The position numbers were made by a program, and so were the translations under genes. The notes beneath the pieces are model-generated. The model searched no databases. It saw only the letters and a list, made by a program, of their open reading frames with translations, and was not told where the DNA came from. From positions 27,786,539-27,850,538 of the forward strand of contig NC_053409.1 of the NCBI RefSeq assembly GCF_016859285.1: DNA of 64,000 nucleotides. Reading direction: 5' to 3'. Source of the stretch: Xiphias gladius (taxonomy: Eukaryota; Chordata; Actinopteri; Istiophoriformes; Xiphiidae). Positions 1 to 13,489 of the stretch are shown here, piece by piece; positions within the stretch are counted from its first letter, which is position 1; every line of letters starts with the position of its first letter.

Positions 1-1140
1 GGTCTGAAAAGATAATGCAGCTCATCACAGCAATTTCATGAGTGTTTTCTTACTTATAGGACTAGTCAACTAGTCTGAATTTAAATTTCCAGACAGGAAA
101 ATTAGTCATTAGGAACATACCTATTATATACACATATGTATACAGTGGCGTCCAAAAGTGAGTCTCCAGTCTCCCACTGCGTACATGTTAGTTTGCATTC
201 ATCTGAGCTTAACTTTCTGAAAAAGTGAGTTATGCTGAGAATTTACATTGACAGACAGAAAGGCAGGACTGATGACTGTGGTGCATTTTACTCCACTAAG
301 TGACATCTGTGGACTGAAGCATTTTTAAGACAGGAAAATGTAAATTAAGCATGGTCCCGATCAGCTCATGATTTAAACAAAGTCCATTCTCAGTAAATCA
401 GGATTGAACCTGCTTCAATCACTTTACTGATCCTGTCCACTTTACTGAACAGTCTGTGATGTTACGGTCATTTGAAACCCTCGTATGTTGTGTCAGATAT
501 GAGGTTACCTTAGTAAAGAGAGTGAGAGTGGGTAAAGTGTTGGTAGAAAACAGTCTGAGAAGCTGCAGAGCTGCAGGTTCACACAGACGAAAAGTCTTCA
601 GGAAAAACATTTAATCTGAGAACAAAAACACAAACAAACTGTTACTGACCTCAACAATGATTATCCTCAGAGACAGCAGCTGACCAATCACAGAGCAGCA
701 GGAGGGGCTTCAATCACGAGGATAAGGAGCACCATCGCGTTTTTCAAAAGTCACGCTCCAGAACTCGACAACACAGTGCTGGTTTCGGTTCCACTTCATT
801 TTAATTTGGCACAAAGTAACAAATGTTCTTTACGTGGACAGGAACGTACGACTGTTAAATGAACCAAACCCCGTTACGAATAATCTGATCACTACATCAA
901 ACAGCTTCAACAGTTTCACAGGACAAGTTTTCAAACGCATTTCAGGCTGTAAAGAGATGAAACCAGCTGCTGCTGTTTAATGATCACACCCGACACATCA
1001 AACAACTCACCTGTATTGTCTCTGCCTCCAACTGATGTTTCTCCAGTTTGATCAGAATGCTGCATTCAAGTTATATCAGAGTTGCTGTAATCACCAGTTT
1101 CTGACTTGTAAACAATGTCACTGACCTGAGGCTTTTACTA

Positions 1141-3228
1141 TGAAGCCAGTTCAACATACCCAGGATATCTTTTCGTTATCTGGCTTCACTGAGCCTAACA
1201 TTGGCCAGCCTGGATAACCTGTATCAGGAAGCTGGTTATCAACTGGCTCAGTTAACTCTGGGTTTTCCCATCCCACTTTGAGAGATTTCATGTGAAAGAG
1301 GCGGAGATGTTAGTCCCAAACAACACCGTCAGAACCATGAATAAGGCACTTTATCAAATATGAGAAGAAACGGTGACACCTGCAGTTAAATTCAGTTGTA
1401 GCAGCAGCCAAAGTGATATTCAACGAGGTGAAATGTAAAGAATGTGATCACATAACTGGACTAGAAAAGAAACACTAGAAATATTTTCCAATTATTAAAC
1501 TCAGGCTAAGGATAAACTGTAAATAAATACAGGAATTATTCAGTTTCTTACTGAAAGTTAAAAAAATGCCAGACTGTTTCTGCTGCCAAAGCAGAGAGAA
1601 GAAAAGTAGTTCATGTCTGATGAGGTCAATCTGACTGGCATGTTGATTTATAATCATGGAAAATATTTAACGGTGTGTGGACAATTTTCCTAAAAAAAAG
1701 AGAGAAAGATGAGAGTTTTTCTTTCCAATTCTCATCACCGATTCTCCTCATGTTATTCTAAGCTGCAGTGAGAGAATATGTTTAAAGTCATCGACGCTGT
1801 CAGGAACCCGGTTCGGGAATCATAGTTACCTCGCTAACCACAAATCCTGCTACCTAGTTCAGGCCTCAGGAGCTGAATGATACAGAAGAACATGAAAAAC
1901 AAACATGAATGCATCGTCAGACAAAGATCCGCGTAATTAACCCCAATTTTTATGTATATTTGGTTTTATTCTCTGTGTTCAGTATTTTAATCCCCACAAA
2001 ACTAGAGCGACTAGAGCACAGAACATTATTTTAAATTTGCAGAGTTCCATTTAAATAAAGATTTTGTCTCTGAAATGGTGATTTTAATGTAAAAACAAAT
2101 ATATTTTAGTTTTCTTACAAACTGAAGATGACCTCTGTAAAACAGTAAATATCTGCTGAGGAAAAAGTAAAAATAGTTCAGAAAAACAGGGTTTAGTGTA
2201 AAATCACTTGATGGTTTATTTGGTCTTTCAACTTTTTATTTTTCAATCAGTGTTTTATTCTGAAAACACATTTTTAATTATTTTCCATAAAAAACAGGAC
2301 GCGAAGGAGCTGAACTGCTCTCATTTAACAGGTGTCATTCCTGGAGCCCGTACCACGAAGCAGGACTTGTGCTTAGTGAGGTAACTTCGGGTTTAACGGA
2401 CCAAGCGGACCACAGGGTTACGGCGGTGGTCCGCTTCTTACCGGGGTACATCGCCATGGTAACTCACGCTGCATACCTGACCTGCTCTGGAGCAGTTAAA
2501 ATCCGAGATAACGAATAATCCTGTATAAAAGCCCCGTCGACTGACCAATGGGATCTCTTGGAAAATGGCGTCGCCATTCGAGGTCCAGCTTCTCAGTAGG
2601 AGTTATCTGTGCAGGACCTGGTCCTCACCTGTCTTCTTCATCTCATTCTGTTCCTGTCATCGTGCGTTTGTCTACCGATCTCATCCTACACGAGACTGGC
2701 TGAAGCTCTGAAGCCATGTACTTGTTGTCCTTATAAGATATGAAACTAAGCCTACTTGCTGTTTTGAATTATGGTTTTATATTTAGTTTAGAGTTTATTG
2801 TTAAGTCCGTTTGACACCGCCGGGGCTGCAGCTGAAACAATGAGGCTAAAACTGTCATAGACGCCATAAGAAGACGTTAATTTAACGGAATACACACATG
2901 TACTAATAGTCAGATCTACTTGAGTCCTAATGATGGGCAGTGATTTCATGAGTCTTAACTTACACATTCACACAGGGGGGGATTTTTTTTCCAGCTGTTC
3001 TTCCTGCATTTGGCAGCTGCAGCTGTTGCTTTTAGACTGGATCATGTGTTCACCTTCTTCGTATTTGTCTAATATCACAGTTTTGCTCTTCGTCTGTAAA
3101 ATATGCCGCTCTGCTGCCAGTAGACGTGTCCATGTCTGGGATTGGTCTTATGCTGCAAACGTGTGACCGGCCATCAGGCTCACTGAAGCCAGGCAACGAG
3201 ACATCCTGGGTTTGTTGAACTGGCTTCG
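1141..3228. mobile_element. DNA transposon relic with long terminal inverted repeats
   Basis: The left end (GAAGCCAGTTCAACA, ACCCAGGAT, CTGGCTTCA, TGAGCCT) recurs inverted at about 3165-3228, giving inverted repeats of about 70 bases. TA flanks both ends (1139-1140, 3229-3230). No transposase survives inside; a plus-strand 44-codon frame from 2564 (MASPFEVQLL) is not a recognisable domain. A block at 2344-2420 (accacgaagcagg) resembles a nested related end. Layout and termini suggest a nonautonomous PIF/Harbinger or ISL2EU-like element, but the family is not proven. Confidence 0.6.
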
Positions 3229-3239
3229 TAAGACAGAGC

Positions 3240-3660
3240 TCTGGGTTCAGGCCGTTTAACAGAGACCTGGTAGCCTGTTAGCCTGGTAGCCTGTTAGCCT
3301 GTTAGCTGAGTCGCAGGCCTACAGTAAATAACGGCTCCGGTTCTACGGACCGAAACCGGCCGGTAAACTCACCGAGTCGCGCTGAACAGTCTCGGGTCTG
3401 TCCCGGGGTAAAAACCTGGTTCCGGTGGTTTGAAGAAAGTTACTGTTGAAGTTTGGAGCTAACATGCAAACACACCACTGCTCGTCTTCTTCCTCTACTA
3501 CTCCTGCCTCCGCCGCCTCTTGTTCTTCTGTTTAATAATGGCGGGTCACAAATCACCGTTTCAGGTGAATCCCGCCACCTGCTGTACTGGAATGCGATGT
3601 AAGTAGCACACCTGTATTGTCCAGGTGTTTCTTTCCGAAACAGGCTGAATAGATCATGTT
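3240..3660 (-). promoter_or_regulatory. Candidate first exon/promoter of an unidentified minus-strand gene
   Basis: CpG-enriched block with a consensus donor on the minus strand, GACTCG|GTGAGTTT, at about 3373. No protein can be read from it. In human the gene after TRAF3 in the same direction is AMN, which would fit the position, but no amnionless coding sequence is visible in 1-3.3 kb. A 9-bp tandem repeat (gttagcctg) lies at 3270-3305. Confidence 0.25.
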
Positions 3661-4023
3661 TAACAGAAACTTGCTGCTGATCACTTTACTGATAATCATC
3701 AGTACTGAGGTTGAGCTGCCTCGTGGACAGAGGCATTTTAGAAATACTGACGTCGTGAATCCTAAATTTGTGACATGCCCCCCTCCGGGACTTGTACGCC
3801 ACCATAGTCAGGAATCATCAGCGCAGGCCCTCAAACTTCAGACCCTGAACTCAGCCTTGTACAGACCTGTGCACAGTTTCTGTAAAAACACCCACTCTAC
3901 CAAGCGGGCTGTATAGACTGTACACAACCAACCACTGTTCATTTCAGCACTGTCTGCACTGTTGTATTCTTGTTTATAACTTACACAAACAATTTGACAT
4001 TAGATGATGTTCATCGCTATGTA

Positions 4024-5108
4024 CACTCACCAAGCACTTTATTAGGAACACCTGTACACCTGTATCTTCAGGCCATGATCCAGTCAGCCAATCATGCGGC
4101 AGCAGTTCGCTGCATGAAATCCTGCAGATGCAGGTCAGGAGCTTCAGCTAATGGTTACTTCAAACATCAAAATGGGGATAAAATGTGATCTGTGACTTTG
4201 ACCGTGACATGATTGTTGGTGCCACACTGGCTGGTTTGAGTGTTTCTGAAACTGCTGATCTCCTGGGACTTTCACACACAACAGTCTCTAGAGTTTTTAA
4301 TCAGAATGGATCCAGAAACAAAAACCATCCAGCGAGCATCAGTTCATGTTGATGAGAGAGGTCAGAGGAGACTGGCCAGACTGGTTGGAGCTGACAGAAG
4401 AGCTACGGTAACTCAGAAAACCACTGTGGTGAGCAGAAAAGCAGCTCAGGATGAACAACACGTTGAACCTGGAGGTGGAGGAACTACAACAGCAGACGAC
4501 CATGTCTGGTTACAGTCCCGTCAGCCAAGAACAGAAATATGAGGCTACAGTGGACACAGACTCACCAACAGTGGACAGTTGAAGACTGGAAAGACGTAGC
4601 CTGGTCTGATGAATCTGGATTTCTGCTGAGGTAGCAGACTGTATGGTCAGAATTAGGCAACAACAGCATGAATCCATGGACCCAACCTGCCTGGTGGTCT
4701 AATGGTGTGGGGGATTTTTTCTTGGCTCCACTTTAGGCCCCTTAATACCAATCAATCATGGTTTGAATGACAGCGGCATAATGTACAATGTCACAAAGCA
4801 AAAGTCGTCTCAAACTGGTTTCATGAACATGACAATGAGTTGAGTGAACTTCAGGGGCCTCCCCAGTCACCAGATCTGGATCCAGTAGAACACCTTTGGG
4901 ATGTGGTAGAACAGGAGAATGACAGCGTGAATGTGACGCTGACAAATCTGCAGAGATGATGTGATGCAATCATGTCAACACGGACCAGACTCTCAAAGGA
5001 AAGTTTCCAATATCTGGTGAATCCAGGCCACGAAGACCTGGGGCTGTTTGAGAGCAAAGGACGGCTCCACCCAGTATTAGTATGGTGTTCCTAATAAAGT
5101 GCTCAGTG
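4024..5108 (+). mobile_element. Degenerate Tc1/mariner transposon
   Basis: Inverted termini CACTCACCAAGCACTTTATT at the left and the inverted match ending GCTCAGTG at the right, each flanked by the TA target duplication (4022-4023, 5109-5110). The 1,085-bp interior carries a broken plus-strand transposase: a helix-turn-helix part (about 4199-4310, VGATLAGLSVSETADLLGLS) and later a DDE-type block (WSDESG at about 4600). Frames shift and stop several times, so it is dead. Confidence 0.85.
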
Positions 5109-5339
5109 TACATATATTTATTCAGAGGCATCTATTTTTTCACCTGCTTGCTAAGTCTTATGTTCGTTTTCTTACTTTGTTGTCCTTGTGTATGATGTAT
5201 CTCCATGTGGATCTTCCTGAACACTGTTCCTGGTACTGTGTGTAAATATACTGAGCCACTAGAAACCAGAGTCAGATTCCTTGGTAGTATAAACACATAG
5301 TTGACCAATAAAGCTGATTGTGATTCTAAATGAGATGTT

Positions 5340-5620
5340 TAAAAAAAATATATAAATAAAAAAAAAAATCTATATATATATATATATATATATACACACG
5401 TATTTATATATATATATATATACATATATATACTTATATATACATATATATACACTTATATATATATATATATATATATATAAGTATATATATATAAGTA
5501 TATATAAGTATATATCTATATATCTATCTCTATCTCTATCTCTATCTATCTCTATCTATCTATATATCTATCTATATATCTATATCTATATGTATGTAAG
5601 TATATTAATAATATATTTTC
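5340..5620. repeat. (TA)n / (TATC)n compound microsatellite
   Basis: About 280 bases of TA, TATATAAG and TCTA/TATC tracts directly after the Tc1 element. Pure AT composition; no coding potential. Confidence 0.9.
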
Positions 5621-8225
5621 TGTATATAAGTACTTATTGACCTGTTTGGTAACACATTTACCCTTGTATTTTACTGTTTGATCATTTTCAGATACATTGT
5701 TTTAAAAAGTGATCAAACATCTTGTTTATTATTTAAATGTTGAAAATATGTGAGCAGCACATCAATGCTGGATTAACCTTTAAGGGGCCCCCGTCTAAAA
5801 GTTTACTGATGGACCCGTATGGACTCCCCTCAGCTGTGGTCCTGATCGCATGGTCAGCTGCCAGTGTCACTGGTTTTTACTTCCAGCAAAATCAACCTGC
5901 AGGTAAACTATCTGTCCAAAAGTATGTGGGAAGCCATGTGTTCCTGCTGCAAGTGTGTTCCACTGAACAGAAATCTTAACATTACAACAAACATAGAAAA
6001 CAGTCCTTCAACCTTTATTAAACTGAATCCCTTCATTTACCCATTAGTAAAAATGTAATTAAGGTATTTAAAGATTAATGCATAAATTAATTAACTATTA
6101 AAATGTATTAATACCCAACTATCTCTTATCATCTCTGCACGGTTAAAGGGGTAAAACCTCTTTAAAACTGAGCTAAACATTTCTTTATTAGGGTGAAAAC
6201 TCATGAATGGGTCCAAGACTGTTTGGTAAAAGGTTTTTACTGAAAATTTACACAATTTGTTGTGTTTTTGCCTTTTTAAAACCCCTTATAATTCCAATAG
6301 CATCTTAAAAATGCCATTCATGGAGTTGTACATAAATATTACTTTAGTTACAAAGGGCTGTTATAAGAAGCTTTGTTTTAGTCTCATCAAATTAACAGAG
6401 TATTTAAGGAATCTCTGGTGTTTGGTTTGTAAAAAACTTTATAATTCACCAAATAACAAAAGCCATCAATAACTTTATTCTTTAAAAGGGTTTTAATTTT
6501 TCAGTGAAAGTGAAAACTCGGTGACAGCTTTAAGGTTATTTAGTATATGTTAAGATGTAACAAATTAATGTGTTTTTAGGAGTTTAATTTTTCTATTTAA
6601 GAAATGTCTATATACCTTAATAACACCTCAGATTGAAAATTAATGGATTCTTTTTTAAATAAATGTTTAAATTAAAGGGAAAATCATAATTTTCTCTTTT
6701 AGCAAAATAAAAGCAGATTCTTTGTGTTTTCTGTCTTTTCTATTTTTATTGTCACACGTTAACAAACATTCAAACTGTGCAAATGAATCAATGAGTCAGA
6801 TGAATTCTGTCAACGCTGAGAAACTCAGCGGCCACAGAGGAACTCCAGCAGCTGACTGGACTCTACTGGTTTCTACTGCTCTGGAATCCAGACCTGAATG
6901 ATTTCCTAACTCATTTCCTGACTTTCTGCTCATTCAGGTTTTCACCAGGTCAGTTTCAGATCCCCTTAACACTAAGTGGAGGAAAAATAAACTTTTTTTA
7001 AAAGTAAAATTCAGCTGTAATCCACTCTGAAGCTGCAGCTCTAGTGTTTATCCTGCTTCACACTTATTTTTTATAGATATTTTAATATTTATGTTGAAAT
7101 TTGTGTTTGTTTACTCTGAGGTTAGTGACTAGCTCTTTCACCACTAAATATTTCTACCTGCTGACACCAGGTGAGCTGTTGACTGAACTAACCTGTTTCG
7201 TTCTGACCTGTTTACAAATAATGAAGAAAATATGTTCGACTCGTCTGAACAGACAGCGGATCCGTAATGTTTCTACTGTTTGTTTCTACAGTTTTTACTC
7301 ACAACAGGAGGGACAACTTCACGCACACACACTGAAGATTTATCAACAGCTGCCACATAAACACCCACTGCTGAAAACATCTATAGTCCATAACCAATAA
7401 TTTCCCTCCCTTCAAAGTGACTCTTTTCCTGATTAAGACTTTTCACTGGATCCTACTCGTCTTTAGTGGTTTCTACTGGTTTTTAAAAGTTCTTGCTGTT
7501 TTTTTATTCATTTTAACTGGCCCAGGTCTTTACTGATTTGCACTGGACCCTGTGTGTGACTCTCCAGATCTTTACTGGAAATAGTAATAGATTTTACTGG
7601 TTTGTAATAGTTTGTACTGGGTCCTACTGCTTGGTTCTGGTCTGTTCTGGTTTGCTGTGCTCCTCTGTGGCTGTGGTGCATTTCCCAGCATGCCTTAGTA
7701 AACAAGTAATAAACAGGAAGTAAAGCTCGATGCACGGCATCAATAATGAGCAGCAACAACGTCCTGGCTGCGGTGGCCATGTTGGCTCTGAGTGATGTCA
7801 CCACGGTGATGTCATGGCAACACTGATCCATTCACACGTGCGCACGCGCGCACACACACACACACGCACGCACACACACACTTCTGCAGTCCATCAGCCA
7901 ATCAGAAGAGGACCCACCCTCCAGTCTGTGTAGAGTTCACTCTGATTGGCTGCTTCCTGTCTGACTCTTCTTCTGTTCTGTCGGCATCGCTCTCAGCTGG
8001 ACCATCACTGATCCTTCCCATCATCCTTGGCCCTGCTGGGCGTGGACAGGTGAGCTGATCTCAGACCAGCGAGGTCACAGGTCAGAGGGTTCACAACATC
8101 AAGGGTCAGGGAGGTCAGAAGTATCCACGGTAACCTGTTGATCAAACCAGTCAATACAGCTAACAATCAGACTGTCAATTAATCAATAAGTAATCAACTA
8201 GTCCCCAGACCCCTACAACTACTCC
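5621..8225. other. Intergenic region downstream of traf3
   Basis: AT-rich, no supportable gene. Contains a short CA/CG tract (7838-7880). The traf3 3' UTR must occupy part of it; a very tentative last traf3 codon block (stop at about 8005-8007 on the minus strand) lies at about 8005-8025. Confidence 0.5.
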
Positions 8226-11200
8226 TCAGTTGCAGGAAGTGTTGCATGTTCCCACCTTGATAAAGATGGTGTCGTCTTTGATGTAGCTACCAGTCTCCAG
8301 GACGCTCTGAGACACAAACAGAGGACAGCCAGAGGCAATGTTCATCTCTGCTGCAGGACGTCTGAAGCTGCTGCTGTTGGGATCAGGTTTAAAAGCATCA
8401 CCCAGGTGTTTCCTGGACGGCCCCTGGTCCATCAGCATCAGAGTCACCTAACAGAGACAGACACAGGCAAACAAAAGGACAGTCAAACAGACGGGTCTGT
8501 CAACATTAGTTTGGCTCAACAACAACAACAACAACAACAACAGAAAGGACCCAGAAGATTCAGCAATACAGTATCCTTCACTTCCAAAACACCTGGTTAG
8601 AGCCTAGCCAGTAACCAGTTGGTAACCAGTCTGTAACCTAGGCAGTAACCGGTCAGTAAGTGATACCTTCTGTTTGAAGGGCCAGGGCAGCAGGGCGTCA
8701 TACTCGCCCCTCATCACCACAAAGAACAGCGACAGGTGCGTTCCCTTGCCCATGCCGTCTCCGTTCAGGTAAACTCGGGCGCACATCTTGTATCCAAAGT
8801 ATCCGGTGTAGAACGGCTGTGAATATAGTGACAGTGTCTTTGCCGCCACCGCTTCCTGTTTCCGTCTCTTGTAGTCGCGGATCTTCCAGATCAGAGTCCC
8901 GTTGTAGCTCGCTGTCTCCAGCACCTGGAAGCGCAGGTCCATGTCGGCCAGTCGGATCTCATGGACACTTAGCATATCGTCGTGTCGATTCAGCTGAGTC
9001 TCCAGGGGTGCTGCAGAGAGGTGGATATTCATTGCTGTTATTGATTGACTGTGTGTGTGTCCAGACCTCTGCAACTAGTCCCCAGACCTCTACAACTAGT
9101 CCCCAGACTTCTGTGTGTGCTCTGACCCAGAGTGTGTGTTGTGGATCCGGTTCCGCTGCGTCCCCCTTGTTCCAGAGCATTAAGCCTTGTCCGTACGTTC
9201 TCCAGCGTTCCTCTCAGGTTCTCCACCTCGTCTCTGAGCAGACGGAGAGAACGAAGCTCCAGCTCGACCTCCAGAAGCTTCTCTGAGTGAGAGCTCATTA
9301 GTTTCTATAGGAGGAGAGAGATGATTGGCTGTACAGGTTTAGAGGAAGGATTGACTGACAGTCTAGTTGATGCTGACAAGGCCAAACCCCAAGTCTTTGG
9401 CTTCATTTGTGTCATTTGTTTGAACCCCCATCCCCTCTTTAAGCTCCACCCTAACAGTTTTTATAGTTCCCCCCCCACATCAAAAACTGTATACTGTAAA
9501 CCTGAATGTACAGTTGCATGCTACATACATCACATCATTCCTTTAACTATTTGTTGATTTAATTTAAACGTTTCAGTTGTGTGGGCAATTGTTATTTAAT
9601 GCAATTTTAACCCATTCAAGTGAATTGGAAAGTGGTCTCAGACTTTTGGACCCCACTGTACACACCGATCAGCCAACACACTAAAACCAGTTACCGGTTT
9701 TAATATTTTGGCTGAATGGTGTATATAAAGATACTACCATCACAAGTTGTAATGCAGTAAGAGTACCTGCATGGTGGCCAGTTTCTGTTCCATCTGACGG
9801 TTCTTGTCTCTCAGCTCGTCATTCTGGTTCTCTAGTTCAGACAGACGACTGCTGAGAGCAGGAAGCACCTTATACCTCTCCAACAATTCACCTTTAACAT
9901 CCTCCACCTGGAAATAAACACAAAGATCAGTCTGGTAAATTCACACAGGACCTTCTACAACTTTTAACTGCACAGCTTTAATATGTTGCTGAGGTTACCT
10001 CGCTCCGATTGCTATGGTTACCTTGTTCTCTAAGGAGGAGTTTCTGTTGGCCATCATTCTCAGGTGATCAGCTGCAAACGTGGACTCATGTTGCCTTATT
10101 TCCTGATTCAAACCCTGAAACACAGAGAAACACAGTACATTTAGTATACACGGTATTCACAGTATATACATTAATCAAGTATGTATGTTACACAAAGGAC
10201 AAACAGGGATTTTCACCCTCAGATGAAGGTAAACAAAATGACTAGGAGTTACCTTGAAGGTGCAGCCATAGCGGTGGAACTGACAGCTCACCTGAGCTTT
10301 GGGACAGTCGTGCTGGTGACTGGACAGCTGAAACACGAAATCAGTCAATCAATATCATCAATACTGCGGCTGCAAGGCAAAACAGGTGAAACACCAGTAC
10401 AGAATTAAACTAAACCACATTCTTCTGACTGGACAGTGGAGGATAAAGGAGGTCAGTACCTCACTTCGGGGCAGGGAGGAGAAGGAGCAGTGGTTTGGAC
10501 AGGACACTGGGAACGCTGGACACACCGTCTCTTTGTGTTTCTGAAAAAAAAACCTACAATTTATATCTAAAACTGTTTCCTGTCCTCTCGGGTCAATTGT
10601 GTTTCTGGGACAGCAAAGACCTTCAGTCTGAAGAGCCAGTAGGACAGCAGAGGATGTCAAGGCACCTCCTCAAGTTTAATCTGGACTTAGACTGGACTGA
10701 GACTGAGCTTCTTTTCCTAGTCCTCAGCAACTAGTCCCCTGACCTCAGCAACTATTCCCCAGACATCTACAACTAGTCCACTGGAACTATTCTGCAGGTC
10801 GCTTAGGAGTGATGTCGGCAGTGATGTCATAGGCTACCTGCAGGTCGGTCAGAGGCATCTTGGTCATGCAGAACTTGCAGGTGGTCTCTCTGTGTTTACA
10901 TTTCCAGCTCAGGTGGTCGGGAATCTCTTTCCTCATCATTCGCTCCTTACATTTACCCAACGGACAGGGGACCTCAAAGAACGGACAAACATTCAGGTGG
11001 TCCTACAGAGGGAAAGACAGGCAGACAGGTGAGAAACAGAGAGACTTGCGGTTTTCTCGAAATCGTAAATCCTAGTTATCATCCCTACACCTGAGAGTCT
11101 GTCATTGTTTCTGTTGACCTGAACTGTGTTTGAGGTGTCCACCTATCGGCTTTACATAGGACACCCTAGAGCCAATCAGTGAGCAGGATTCTCTGTCGCC

Positions 11201-12646
11201 ATGTTATCAGTGTGTGGACATGCTCTCACAGGTATCTGGTGTAGACTCATCTGCTCCTGACAGCCGTTGGCTTCACTGCGACAGTAAACCTTCAGAGCCA
11301 TGATCTCTCGATGGCAGCAGACATCTCTGAAGATCTTAAACACAAACCATAGGGTGTTCAATATCTGATCCATACTCAATGAATAATTAATGATAACATG
11401 ATCTGAATTGTAATGTCATTTCCGGCCCACCTTGTCTTTGAACAGCGGCTCCATGTCAGCTGGACACACCGGGTTTGGCTGACTGCCAAAGGACAGAGGA
11501 CATAAAGATACTGGGTCAACTGGAGACAAACACCTGGCATCTGCTGGTCAGATGAGGAACTGCATCCTCCTCCTGCTACATCACATGTCCAAAGCGACTT
11601 ACAATCAGTGCTTTCAAACCGCACAGGAGCAGGAGCTGGTTATCATCCAACACTGAGTGTCTCCCTTTAAACAAACAACTAAAATCATGTTCAGAGCCGC
11701 AGCACAAGAGCTTAAAGATGTTTTTTTTTTTTTAAATGTGACATAACTAATTGTTAGCAAGGGCTATTGAGCTGTACAGTGTAAAGGTGTTTTTTTATCC
11801 TCCAGTAGAAGACAGTCAGAGACTCTGCTGTCCTGACTTTAGTTCAGTTCTCTGAGGATCTGGTACAGAGAAGTCTCTGACCTAGATGAGGGACCACATG
11901 GTCCTCTGAGTGATGGGACGGCTAAACGTCCAGTAGCAGAGGAGGCAGTGGTCGGGTTGGGTTTAGGGTTACGCCATAACCCTAAACCAGTGGAGGTAAG
12001 AAGGATCAGGTCCCTCATTACCATGTAGACCAGCTCCAGAGTCTGAACTGAATGAAGCAGCAACAGAAGGCAGTGTAGCGAACAGAGGAGAGCAGTGTTG
12101 TGGGAAAACATAGGAAGGTTGAAAACCAGGTGCGCAGCAGGAATCTGCCTCTGCTGCAGTTACTCCTTTCAGCACTCTTGTCTGTCCGGCTGTTCATCTC
12201 TACCTGTGAATCTCACCTGAGGATGTTGTTGATGCAGCTCTGACAGAAGCGGTGCCCACACTCAGTCTGGCGGGGCTGACACAGGACCAACCTGCAAACT
12301 TCGCAGCAGTATTTGGCTTCTGGAGTTTCTACAAAGTGATCTCTGAATCCTCCATGAAGAGGCAGGAAACCTGCAGGGACACCTGGATAAAAAGACACAC
12401 CTGAGTTTAGTCACCTGAGGGAACCTGCTGCAGCTTTAGTTTTTTTTTTTAGTGTTTCTTTTTCACCATTCTGAAACTCTGTTTACCTTGTGAAGCGGCG
12501 GGTTCGCTGGGAGACCAGGGGTTGGCTGGGCGGTGAGAGGGGGGGGTGATGGAAGGGGCCACAGAGAGGGAAGCAGCCAAGGAGGGCGCCACCTGCTGGA
12601 GGGGAATCTGCACCTCCCTCCCTTCAGCACTCCTCCCCGCTGACAT
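8226..12646 (-). CDS. traf3: TRAF3, TNF receptor-associated factor 3 (12 coding exons)
   Basis: Adaptor and RING E3 ligase of TNF-receptor/CD40 and antiviral interferon signalling; acts as a cytoplasmic trimer. Exons, read on the minus strand: 12646-12487, 12382-12217, 11482-11431, 11334-11230, 11002-10838, 10540-10460, 10327-10253, 10114-10022, 9907-9767, 9304-9127, 9010-8667, 8447-8226. All junctions are GT-AG and phases close, giving about 593 residues (human 568). The RING lies at about residues 79-116 (CCEVC, TECGHRFCQSC, VCPAD), TRAF zinc fingers at about 127-268, a coiled coil at about 269-405 and the TRAF-C/MATH domain at about 435-585 (LIWKIRDYKRRKQEA, YSQPFYTGYFGYKMC). The MATH domain is near-identical to mammalian TRAF3, which separates it from TRAF2 and TRAF5. 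Start ATG at 12646 is the first in a GC-rich exon; the N-terminal 53 residues are poorly conserved. The extreme C-terminus is uncertain: after IFIKV the frame runs into an intron-like GTGGGA donor and stops eight residues later, so a further last exon is possible. Confidence 0.96.
8519..8543. repeat. (CAA)n microsatellite in a traf3 intron
   Basis: About eight consecutive CAA units between traf3 coding exons 11 and 12. Confidence 0.9.
9060..9113. repeat. Short tandem repeat derived from a LINE tail motif
   Basis: Two and a half copies of a 21-22-bp unit containing CAACTAGTCCCCAGAC, in the intron after traf3 exon 10. Similar scattered copies occur at 8193-8215 and 10715-10790. Read in one frame the unit gives RPLQLVP, the same peptide as in the LINE fragments at 49.9 and 54.3 kb. 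Confidence 0.6.
9659..9725. mobile_element. Palindromic mini-MITE, copy 1
   Basis: A 67-bp imperfect palindrome beginning TACACACCGATCAGCCA and ending TGGCTGAATGGTGTATA, with centre AGTTACCGG. Same family as copies at 43.4 and 48.9 kb. TA at both ends suggests a Tc1/mariner-type origin. It lies in a traf3 intron. Confidence 0.7.
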
Positions 12647-13182
12647 GACCTGGGGGGAGGGCAGATAAACAGTTAACTAACAAACTGAGACAAACTGATT
12701 CCAAACGTCAACAAGTTTTGACCCAGTTCGCACATGGTCAGTGGAGTCCAGCAGAGCGTCATGACCGACACATTGTCCAGGTCACATGTTAAACCAGTCA
12801 CTTAACTAGAAAAATACATCAATATTTGATCAATATCAATATGATCAATATTTACTTACTTAAATGTCAGAAAGTGTAGATTCTTCCCATATTGCTATGT
12901 GAGCACTTAATGTTGCTAAAGAGTAGCCATCCAAACACACTCATCACACTTACTTTGTAAAAACAGTTGAAAAACGTTGAATATTTCAAGAAAGCATTAA
13001 ATATATTAACAATTTGAACACAATAAAAAAAAATTCATAAAGCAGCTGCACATTAACACAATGAAGGACAAAAATCATCCAAAGAGGAAGAATAAACCTG
13101 AAGTGAGCACATTAATGACCTTGAAAACACAAAGATATGTTACCTTTGACCTTTATACTGATCAGCTGTTTTGTACACACCA

Positions 13183-13275
13183 GACACGACACAGACACAC
13201 ACACACCAGACACACACCAGACACACGCACACACACACACACACACGCACACACGCACACACGCACACACACACA
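13183..13275. repeat. (CA)n microsatellite
   Basis: ACACAC tract with scattered G substitutions, upstream of the traf3 coding start. The His/Thr-rich frames across it are artefacts. Confidence 0.9.
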
Positions 13276-13489
13276 AAAACACTAAACAGAAACACATCAC
13301 TTCCTGTCAGGGCTCAGTTGTGGGGATGCTAGGGGCTTTTCCACTGACTGCATCATTAACTCACACTCATACACGCACGTGCGCGCACAGTTATTCCAAA
13401 TTTCAAAATAAAAGCCCTGAATGATTCACTGAACATCAGATATCATCAGAATTGATAAATAGGATTTTTGGAGGTACTTACCGGGTGTC

